Assembly: GCA_947311515.1 (NCBI GenBank)
Contig: CAMZLB010000016.1
Span: 1-54,286, forward strand
DNA: 54,286 nucleotides
Reading direction: 5' to 3'
Source: Candidatus Moraniibacteriota bacterium
Lineage (GTDB): Bacteria; Patescibacteriota; Minisyncoccia; Moranbacterales; GCA-2747515
This document shows, in pieces, positions 29,537 through 37,692 of the stretch. The translations under genes were made by a program, and so were the position numbers. Numbering within the stretch: the first letter of the stretch is position 1; each line of letters begins with the position of its first letter. The notes under the pieces were generated by a model. The model did no database searches. It saw only the letters and a program-made list of their open reading frames with translations, and was not told where the DNA came from.

Positions 29537-30511
29537 TTAGTAATTTTCTTTTATAAAATTAAATGTAATTTCCCTTACTTCTTCATAAGACTTAGAGGAC
29601 ATTAGTTTATTTCTAAGGATTGTTGCATTTGGAAAATCATTTGCATACGCCTTGTAGTGTTTCTTCATTATAGCAAAGTTTTTAATTCCATCAAAGAGCT
29701 CTTGAAATACTTTTGTATGTTCCACCATGACTTTTAATTTTTCAACAGTATCTGGTTTGTAGTTATCATGACGAAATAGCCAGGGATTTCCGAATACCGC
29801 TTTACCCATCATTATACCATCACATCCATAACTTTTAACTTTTTCCTTAGCATCTTTTATATTTTGAATATCTCCATTACCTATTATTTTTATACCTGAA
29901 CCTTTTGCCATGTTCACAATTTTAGTCATATAGTCCCAGTTAGCTGGAACTTTGCTGACTTGTGCACGAGTCCTTAAATGTACTGTAAGAGCCTCTATAT
30001 CCTGTTGAAGTAGTAATCCAATCCAATTATCAATATTTTCCTCGCTATAACCAATTCTAGTCTTTACGCTAACTGGAATTTTATTGCCCGTTCCACTGTT
30101 TACTGCATGTATTACGTCAATTGCCTTCTCTGGTATAGTTATAAGTTTTGCACAAGCATTTTGTTTTTCTGCACTTTTTTCTGGACATCCCATATTTATA
30201 TCCACACCAGCAAAGCCAAGTTCCACGCACATTTTTGCAACTTCTTCGTAGTTTTTAACTTCATTGCCCCAAATTTGTGCAACTACGTTTCCTTCTAAAT
30301 TATCTTTCCATAAATGAGGCATTAATTTATCTCTGCCTACTTTATGACATAATCCATCAACATTTACAAATTCTGTAAAAATAGCATCTGGAGAACTATA
30401 TTTTGCAATTATTTTGCGAAAAGCAGCATCTGTAACGTCATACATAGGAGCTAATACAAAAAAAGGATTAGGTAAATCATTCCAAAAATTATTCTTGTGT
30501 TTATTTTTCAT
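29537..30511 (-). CDS. dus: tRNA-dihydrouridine synthase
   Basis: FVLAPMYDVTDAAFRKI, GVDINMGCPEKSAEKQNACAKLI, VSVKTRIGY, GNGDIQNIKDA. Confidence 0.94.
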   Translation of the reverse strand: MKNKHKNNFWNDLPNPFFVLAPMYDVTDAAFRKIIAKYSSPDAIFTEFVNVDGLCHKVGRDKLMPHLWKDNLEGNVVAQIWGNEVKNYEEVAKMCVELGFAGVDINMGCPEKSAEKQNACAKLITIPEKAIDVIHAVNSGTGNKIPVSVKTRIGYSEENIDNWIGLLLQQDIEALTVHLRTRAQVSKVPANWDYMTKIVNMAKGSGIKIIGNGDIQNIKDAKEKVKSYGCDGIMMGKAVFGNPWLFRHDNYKPDTVEKLKVMVEHTKVFQELFDGIKNFAIMKKHYKAYANDFPNATILRNKLMSSKSYEEVREITFNFIKENY

Positions 30512-30778
30512 ATTTTAAAATTCTTACTTAATGTAAATTTTATGAATCTATTTAAAAACTACTCCATTTCTGAAGTAATTTTAAAGTTTTTTTGATTAGA
30601 AAACATTTTATATATAATACCTACCAAGCAAAGCTCATTAGACTCTTGCAAAATAAAATTTTTACATATAAAGTTTATATCGTCTTTCTAGGATTTTTTA
30701 ATAAGTTTATCCATTAAATATATGAATATGCTCAGTCCTCTTTTCTTTGTGGAGTCTAAATAATATAATTAAAACTTA

Positions 30779-31087
30779 TTAACCAATTTTTGTTATTTCT
30801 ACTTCAGTGTATGTTTGCTTATGACCAAACTTCATCTTATATCTTTTTTTGGCTTTGTGCTTTATACCCCATACCTTTTTGTATCTTCCTTGTTCTAATA
30901 CTTTTGATTCAACAACTGCACCTTTTATAGTTGGTTCTCCAATTTTTACGTCTTTAACATCTCCAGTAAAAAGAACCTCTGAAAAAATAAAATTATCACC
31001 TACTTCAGCATCTATTTTTTCTATTTTAATTTTATCACCTTCACTAACTTTATACTGCTTTCCTCCAGTTGAAATAATTGCAATCAT
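30779..31087 (-). CDS. rplU: 50S ribosomal protein L21
   Basis: MIAIISTGGKQYKVSEGDKIKIEKIDAEVGD; KAKKRYKMKFGHKQTYTEVEITKI. Confidence 0.95.
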   Translation of the reverse strand: MIAIISTGGKQYKVSEGDKIKIEKIDAEVGDNFIFSEVLFTGDVKDVKIGEPTIKGAVVESKVLEQGRYKKVWGIKHKAKKRYKMKFGHKQTYTEVEITKIG

Positions 31088-31515
31088 TGTTTTTTATTAT
31101 CTATTTAAATAAATTTATCAATTAATAATATAATTCTAAAGAATTAATAAAAATCTACATATTTCTGTAACAATAGCTCAAGAGCCTATCTAAAGACATA
31201 TTACTAAGAAAACACGGAAATTTCAACAAATATTAATAAGTTCTCATAAGAATTATAGCATGTAATAAAATCTTGTCAAACAAAATTTTATACCACTAGA
31301 GCAAAGATATATTCTGTATAGAATATTCAATGCTAAACTCAAATATACAAATTCTTAAAATAAAAGTATATACATTGTTTAGGTAATTTAGCTAGAGAAC
31401 AATTTAAAAAAACCTAAGTTTAGAATGCTAAAACTAAAATAAGGAGATTTTAGACAAATTCTCATAGTATAATGTTAACGTATCATTTTAAAAAAATTCT
31501 CATTGAATCATATTG

Positions 31516-31589
31516 TGGGCATGCCAAGACTTGAACTTGGGACCTCGTCATTATCAGTGACGCGCTCTAACCAGCTGAGCTACACGCCC
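31516..31589 (-). tRNA. tRNA-Ile(GAT)
   Basis: GGGCGTGTAGCTCAGCTGGTTAGAGCGCGTCACTGATAATGACGAGGTCCCAAGTTCAAGTCTTGGCATGCCCA cloverleaf; anticodon loop CTGATAA; CCA not encoded. Confidence 0.95.
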
Positions 31590-31625
31590 TCACAAGCTAT
31601 GATTTCGACAAATATTGTCAAAATG

Positions 31626-31698
31626 TGGACCAGACAGGACTTGAACCCGCTACCTCCTCAGTGCAAATGAGGTGCTCTACCAGATGAGCTACTGGCCC
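31626..31698 (-). tRNA. tRNA-Ala(TGC)
   Basis: GGGCCAGTAGCTCATCTGGTAGAGCACCTCATTTGCACTGAGGAGGTAGCGGGTTCAAGTCCTGTCTGGTCCA cloverleaf; anticodon loop TTTGCAC; CCA not encoded. Confidence 0.95.
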
Positions 31699-31770
31699 AT
31701 AAACCTAATTATTTTAGACTTATAAAACTATTATAACAGGTTTAAAAATAAATGCAAATTTTATTTAAGT

Positions 31771-32649
31771 TCACTTATTATTACGAGATTTTTTAGGTGA
31801 AATAATATCCTTTTTACTATTAAATATAGATAATTCTACTAAATTTTCCAAAAGACAAGCGACTGTAACAGGACCAACTCCACCAGGCACTGGAGTTAAA
31901 TAACTAGCTTTTTCTTTGACCTCATCAACATTTATATCCCCTATGGTTTTTTTGTCTACTATACTTATTCCGCCATCTATTATTATGACACCTTCTTTTA
32001 TTGAATTATTGCTAAGCATGTTAGGAGTTCCACAGGCTGTGAAAATTATATCAGCATTTGAAATAATATGCTTATTTTCTTCTATTTTAGTACATGAAAC
32101 TTCTACTATATCAAGTCCTATTCTGGCACCTGTAGCCACTAAAGCTTTTGTAAATATATCAGATTTACCTATTATAACTGCTTTTTTCTTGGTTGTATTA
32201 TTAATAACGTTTTCAGCAAGTGTCATAAGAGCTTTTGGAAACACAGGGTGAATCACATTTTCATCACCACTTATAAAGTTTTCTATATTTTCTTTTTTAA
32301 ATCCATCGACATCTTTATTTTTATCTATAGATGCAATAATTTTATCTCTATCTATGTGATTAGGTAATGGTAATTGCACCAAAATTCCATCTATTTCTTC
32401 ATCAGAATTTAAAAAAGTAATAAGCTCAATAATTACCTCATCAGTCACATTTTTATCTATTTTATATAAATGAAAATCAATTCCAACTTTTTCCGCTTCT
32501 TTCTTTTTTAGATTTACATACAACTGAGAAGATTTATCATCTCCTACAAGTAAAACAGCTAAACTTGGTGAAAATGATAAATTCTTAATTCGTTCTTTTG
32601 TAAGTTCAAGCATTTTTACTGCTATTTTTTTTCCATTTACTAATTTCAT
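31771..32649 (-). CDS. folD: Bifunctional methylenetetrahydrofolate dehydrogenase/cyclohydrolase
   Basis: SPSLAVLLVGDDKSSQLYVNLKKKEAEKVGI, GILVQLPLPNHI, PVPGGVGPVTVACLLENLV. Confidence 0.95.
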   Translation of the reverse strand: MKLVNGKKIAVKMLELTKERIKNLSFSPSLAVLLVGDDKSSQLYVNLKKKEAEKVGIDFHLYKIDKNVTDEVIIELITFLNSDEEIDGILVQLPLPNHIDRDKIIASIDKNKDVDGFKKENIENFISGDENVIHPVFPKALMTLAENVINNTTKKKAVIIGKSDIFTKALVATGARIGLDIVEVSCTKIEENKHIISNADIIFTACGTPNMLSNNSIKEGVIIIDGGISIVDKKTIGDINVDEVKEKASYLTPVPGGVGPVTVACLLENLVELSIFNSKKDIISPKKSRNNK

Positions 32650-32744
32650 AAAATATTTAATTTATATTTAAAATTATTTTACCTCTGTCTATATAATAGA
32701 GCTTGCAAAACAAAATAAGTTATGCTATACTTTAATTAAAATAT

Positions 32745-32817
32745 GGCGACTATCGTTCAACGGTTAGGACACCGGTTTGTGGTACCGGGAATGAGGGTTC
32801 GATTCCCTCTAGTCGCC
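32745..32817 (+). tRNA. tRNA-His(GTG)
   Basis: Cloverleaf with anticodon loop TTGTGGT; encoded G-1 paired to C73; CCA not encoded. Confidence 0.95.
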
Positions 32818-32942
32818 CACTTTAATATACATAACAACATTCGGTGTTTTTTGTATAATCAATCTTTACTATTATGATATTTTATAATATTTCTTTAGTT
32901 TTTGTTTTGTTTATCAAAAAAAATAACGATAAATAAAGTAGA

Positions 32943-33629
32943 TTATGTCCATCCTTTAATTTCTAGAGCCTTTTTTGCTGCCTCTCTTTGTGCTTCTTGT
33001 TTACTAGAACCTTCACCTTCTGATATTTTTTCTTCATTCAAAAATACACCTATTATAAATACACGATCATGATCTGGTCCAGATTCAGATACAACTTCAT
33101 AATGAGGAGTTATGCTTAAATTTTCCTGAGATTTTTCTTGAAAATAACTTTTTGGATCGACATATAATTTTTTTTCCAAAACTTCATCAAGGTGAACAAT
33201 AACATTGTCTATTATAAAATCATAAGCATGTTTATATCCTCTATCCAATTGAATAGCGCCTATAATTGCTTCAACTGCATTTGCTAATAAATAGTTTCTG
33301 GCTCTACCAGTATCTTTCGCCTCACCTTTACTCATCATAAGAAATTCTTCAATTCCAATTTCTCTTGCGACTTTTGCAAGCATTTCACCATTAACTAAAG
33401 AAGCTCTCCACGCAGTGAGATCGCCTTCAGAATTATTAAAGGTATCAAATAAATATTCTGTAATAGCTAACTCTAGAACTGCATCACCTAAAAACTCTAA
33501 ACGTTCGTTATGTTCTCTGGAAGAGTCATTTTGCTCATTCAAAAACGAACGATGTGTCATCGCTTTTATATATAAATCTGCATCACCTACAGAAATATTA
33601 CATACTTTTTCAAATTTTTTTATATCCAT
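32943..33629 (-). CDS. rnc: Ribonuclease III
   Basis: NERLEFLGDAVLELAITEYLF signature; C-terminal dsRBD EGEGSSKQEAQREAAKKAL. Confidence 0.96.
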   Translation of the reverse strand: MDIKKFEKVCNISVGDADLYIKAMTHRSFLNEQNDSSREHNERLEFLGDAVLELAITEYLFDTFNNSEGDLTAWRASLVNGEMLAKVAREIGIEEFLMMSKGEAKDTGRARNYLLANAVEAIIGAIQLDRGYKHAYDFIIDNVIVHLDEVLEKKLYVDPKSYFQEKSQENLSITPHYEVVSESGPDHDRVFIIGVFLNEEKISEGEGSSKQEAQREAAKKALEIKGWT

Positions 33630-33819
33630 ATATTAATGTTTTTGAGATATATAAAAGTATTGTCAAATATAAATAATATTTTAAATATTTGTTTATATTA
33701 ATACCAAAATACATTTCAAAAATAATTATTTTTTTTGTAAATTTTTTCAACATTAAAAATTTTAAATCAGATAGTATTTATATTTATAGAAATAAGTTAT
33801 ATGTAACTATTTTTTAGAA

Positions 33820-34296
33820 TTAACCTTTCTGATTTTTTCTTTTTTTAGCTTTAGCCGCATCATCATTTTTCATAGGTTCCCCCATCTCTCTATAAATTGT
33901 TCCTAAAACCCCATTTACAAAACGTGGTGAGCTATCGCTCCCATATGACTTTGCAATTTCTATCGCCTCATTGATAGCTACCTTTGGAGGCGTCTCTTTG
34001 TAGTCTCCAAAGAGTAATTCATAAGTGCCAATTCTCAGAATATTTCTGTCAACTGGAGTAATTTGATCTAGTGGCCATTCTGGTGCACATTTAGATATCA
34101 ATTCATCAATTTCATTTATATGCTCAGATGTTCCTTTTACTATACGAACTGAAAAATTATTATCTTTTGATCCTGGCGCAAACTCTTCACAATTATGTGC
34201 AACTATAGCATCTAATCTAGATATGTCATTCTTGTGAAAATCCCATTCAAAAAGTGATTGCATTGCTATTGAACGCTGTAAGTGTCTATTAGACAT
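33820..34296 (-). CDS. nusB: Transcription antitermination protein NusB
   Basis: R..AMQSLFEWDF; PLDQITPVDRNILRIGTYELLF; PPKVAINEAIEIAKSYGSDSSPRFVNGVLGTI. Confidence 0.95.
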   Translation of the reverse strand: MSNRHLQRSIAMQSLFEWDFHKNDISRLDAIVAHNCEEFAPGSKDNNFSVRIVKGTSEHINEIDELISKCAPEWPLDQITPVDRNILRIGTYELLFGDYKETPPKVAINEAIEIAKSYGSDSSPRFVNGVLGTIYREMGEPMKNDDAAKAKKRKNQKG

Positions 34297-34318
34297 AATA
34301 TAACTAATAATTTAAAAT

Positions 34319-34513
34319 TTATCCAGCCTTCTGAACAATTTCTTTATATTGAACTCCTCTATATACTCCACATTTATTACATACTCTATGTGACATTTTT
34401 TGCTCTCCACAAGAAGAACATTCAACTGTTTCAATTTGTTTCAATTTCTTTATGTTATGATTTCTTCTCCTTCGACTTCTCGAACTATTTTGTCGTTGTT
34501 TTGGTACTGCCAT
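34319..34513 (-). CDS. rpmF: 50S ribosomal protein L32
   Basis: MAVPKQRQNSSRSRRRRNH; CSSCGEQKMSHRVCNKCGVYRG zinc ribbon. Confidence 0.95.
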   Translation of the reverse strand: MAVPKQRQNSSRSRRRRNHNIKKLKQIETVECSSCGEQKMSHRVCNKCGVYRGVQYKEIVQKAG

Positions 34514-34761
34514 AATATCTAATAAAATATCTTAAAATTATATTAAATAAGTAAAATTTACCAAAAAATATTTCAAATAAATTAACTTACTTAATAAAAC
34601 TATTATAACAGAATATCTAATTTTTAGCAAATATTCCTTTGATCTAGTGTTAAAATTTCTATTTTTTTATATTTTGTGCATTAATCTTTAGACTAAATTC
34701 TACTTAAAAGACTTTATTCCTAGGGTTTTATAGTCTTTTATTAATAAACTTGTCTAAAAAT

Positions 34762-35508
34762 CTACTGTGCTATTTCAATTTTTTTTGTTGCGTCAAAATT
34801 AACAAAAAATACAACTGAAGCCACCATAAAAAATATCCTTATAATTCCAGAAACCGTACTGGGTATGACAGAAAACCAAATATTATTTGGTAAAAAAGCA
34901 AATAGCACCTCTATCAGAGAACTAATAACAAATGTAATAATTGAAAATACAAATACATACATAAATACTGTGAGCCATCTACCCTTTACAATTTCCTTGC
35001 TATATTTAAATGCATTTTTAAATTTACCTTCTAGTACAAATGTATGGAATACAAAATACCAGAAAATACCAAAAATAATTGCTGGAACAACTAATAATAA
35101 AAATAAAATAAATTCAAACAAGGTGATAGTAATTACTAAACCGATGGATGGTAGTAATTTAGAAAATGTTTTTTTAGCAATGTTTTGAACATCTACTACT
35201 CGTCCATCAATCTTATCCTTGATCAAAAGGGTGGTTGCTATCCATGAAATACCGAGAACTACTGTAGCTATAATAGTTAAACTCAAGGCTAAACTTGATT
35301 GAAGTACTGTACTTTTACCAAAAAAAGAAGCTATTTTTATAGCATATTGTAGATTTTGTGCAATTATCCAGAGAATTCCTGAAAGAATAGTAAGAGGAAT
35401 ATTTATAATCAAAATTAACTCAATATTTTCTATAAATACTTTCCAAGATTTTGAGAAAATTTCTCCAAGAGAAAATTGTTTTTGGTAAATTTCTTGTGTC
35501 GCATCCAC
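34762..35508 (-). CDS. Polytopic membrane protein (glycerophosphoryl-diester-phosphodiesterase membrane-domain-like)
   Basis: About 6 TMs; FSLGEIFSKSWKVFIENIELILIINIPLTIL; VVPAIIFGIFWYFVFHTFVLEGK. Confidence 0.6.
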   Translation of the reverse strand: MDATQEIYQKQFSLGEIFSKSWKVFIENIELILIINIPLTILSGILWIIAQNLQYAIKIASFFGKSTVLQSSLALSLTIIATVVLGISWIATTLLIKDKIDGRVVDVQNIAKKTFSKLLPSIGLVITITLFEFILFLLLVVPAIIFGIFWYFVFHTFVLEGKFKNAFKYSKEIVKGRWLTVFMYVFVFSIITFVISSLIEVLFAFLPNNIWFSVIPSTVSGIIRIFFMVASVVFFVNFDATKKIEIAQ

Positions 35509-35630
35509 AACGCCATCTGTCTATTTATCGCCCGCGTAATTATCTTGTTGAAATGTATTCATAGTTTTTCTACTTGTATTTATATTTTAATTATAGCATT
35601 TTAACAAATTAATTGCACAATTTCAAAAAT

Positions 35631-35665
35631 AAAAAATCACCTAATATTTCAGGTAAGTGATTTTA
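35631..35665 (-). terminator. Putative terminator downstream of the AhpD-like gene
   Basis: AAAATCAC..GTGATTTT inverted repeat adjoining A/T tracts. Confidence 0.5.
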
Positions 35666-35686
35666 TTTATTTGCTATCTGTGCTCA

Positions 35687-36211
35687 TTATTTAACTTCTG
35701 GCAAAATTCTCAAAGCATCGTTAAATCTATTCATAAAGTTAAATGTCCCAATTACAGCAGTTATTTCTACAATTTCTGCATCACTAAAAGTTTCTTGCAT
35801 TCGTTTAGTAAGTTCTGGATCAATGTTATAAGCATGTTCTGTAGTAGCTCGTGCATATTCAATAGCTAGAGCCTCTTTTTCATTTTTAGGCTGGTCTATA
35901 TTTTTAAGATCTTCCTCACTTATATTCATGCTTGTAAGCTTTGTCTTTGTTGCTCCTATGCAAAACTCACATTTATTGATATCTGATACCACATAAGCGA
36001 CTTTCCATTTAAGCTTACTTGACACCGGCTCATTATCCATCACTGACTTAAATAGTGCAAAAAAACCAACCATTGTATCCTCACAGTTTCCCATAACTTG
36101 TAACCATTTTGGTACTTTGCCACCACCCTCCAAAAATCCCTCAAAAACCTTTCTTGCATCACCGTGCAAATCATCACAAGAAACACACTTCACAATTGGT
36201 TCTGTGTTCAT
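35687..36211 (-). CDS. Carboxymuconolactone decarboxylase / AhpD-like family protein
   Basis: NKCEFCIGATKTKL CxxC motif in an all-helical family context. Confidence 0.8.
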   Translation of the reverse strand: MNTEPIVKCVSCDDLHGDARKVFEGFLEGGGKVPKWLQVMGNCEDTMVGFFALFKSVMDNEPVSSKLKWKVAYVVSDINKCEFCIGATKTKLTSMNISEEDLKNIDQPKNEKEALAIEYARATTEHAYNIDPELTKRMQETFSDAEIVEITAVIGTFNFMNRFNDALRILPEVK

Positions 36212-36500
36212 ATTAATTTTGTTTATAATATTACACTATGTATTATATAATAATTTCAAATTTTTGAATAGTATTTTACTTTACAGCCATATAATATATT
36301 CTCTGTTTTTAAAGAAGTTTAATAGACGAAATTGAAATTTTTCTACTACTCTCAATAATTTAAAATATTTTTTACTTACTAATTTATTACACTTCATTAC
36401 TATTTTTTATATATAACGCTCACCTTTAATAATTCATTACACTTTATATAAATATAGTTATAACTTTTCTTTTTTTGGGATTTATGAAATAATACTTAAT

Positions 36501-37610
36501 ATGATAAACAAAGACTATTTATATTTACATGCACTTAATTCAGTGCATGGAATTGGCTCACAGAAACTTGAGCTTTTACTTGATTATTTTAACACATCAG
36601 AAGATGCATGGAATTGCACGGAAATAAATAATTTTAAAGATGCAGGTCTTTCAGAAAAGCTTTCGCATAAATTGTTATTAGATAAAAAAAATATTAATCT
36701 AGACAAAGAATTAAATATGTTGGAAAAAAATAATATTTCTATTCTAACAAAGATTGATACTGACTATCCAAAACATTTAAAAAACATTTATAATGCACCA
36801 ACACTGCTTTATACAAAAGGAAATGTAAGTATCATGAATGAACCCTCTGTAACAATTGTCGGTTCTAGAAAATTTACTTCTTACGGAAAACAAGCTACAG
36901 AAAAAATAGTAACTGATTTAGTGAATGCTGGTATACATATAGTAAGTGGACTTGCTCTAGGTATAGACGCTATATCTCATCACACTTGTCTTAAGTCAAG
37001 TGGTAATGGTAAAACTATAGCAGTCCTTGGTGGTGGGATTGATGAAACATCTATTGCACCACGTACAAATTTAAATTTATCAAATTATATTTTGAATAGT
37101 GGTGGAGTGATTATAAGTGATTTTGTTCCATACACAAAACCCAGTAAAGGCACTTTTCCTGCAAGAAATAGAATTATGACTGGCATAACTGATATTACTC
37201 TAGTTATAGAAGCTCATGTAAATTCTGGAACTCTTATAACAGCACAACTTGCCATTGACTATAATAAACATTTATTTGCTGTTCCAGGATCAATTTTTTC
37301 ACAAGCATCAACTGGAACGAATAATTTGATAAAAAAAGGACATGCTAAAATCTTACAAGATGCAAGTGATATATTAAACTTATTAAATATAGATAAAAAA
37401 AATGATGCGATAAACGATTATATACCTTCATCAGAAGAGGAAATAAAAATCTTTGAAATTTTACTTAAGAATCCTGATGGATTACCTATTGACAAAATTA
37501 TTCAGAGTAGTAATCTTAAAGAATCAGATGTCGGAAGTACACTAGTACTCATGGAGCTAGACGGTGGAGTAAAAAATCTAGGTGGTAATATATTTACAGT
37601 TCATACATAA
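36501..37610 (+). CDS. dprA: DNA processing protein DprA
   Basis: VTIVGSRKFTSYGKQATEKIVTDLVNAGIHIVSGLALGIDAISHHTCL; FPARNRIMTGITDITLVIEAHVNSGTLITA; C-terminal winged-helix-like domain. Confidence 0.95.
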   Translation: MINKDYLYLHALNSVHGIGSQKLELLLDYFNTSEDAWNCTEINNFKDAGLSEKLSHKLLLDKKNINLDKELNMLEKNNISILTKIDTDYPKHLKNIYNAPTLLYTKGNVSIMNEPSVTIVGSRKFTSYGKQATEKIVTDLVNAGIHIVSGLALGIDAISHHTCLKSSGNGKTIAVLGGGIDETSIAPRTNLNLSNYILNSGGVIISDFVPYTKPSKGTFPARNRIMTGITDITLVIEAHVNSGTLITAQLAIDYNKHLFAVPGSIFSQASTGTNNLIKKGHAKILQDASDILNLLNIDKKNDAINDYIPSSEEEIKIFEILLKNPDGLPIDKIIQSSNLKESDVGSTLVLMELDGGVKNLGGNIFTVHT

Positions 37611-37692
37611 ATAATTTATAAAGAAATGATTTTCAATTTTTTTCAAAATTTAACATGAAAATAATTAATTGTAAATTGTATCAAATAATAAA

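Noticed and set aside
30630-30690. Possible IS end (AGACTCTTGCAAAATAAAATTTTTAC)
   Set aside because: Resembles the repeat/IS terminal motif but has no partner end and no transposase nearby
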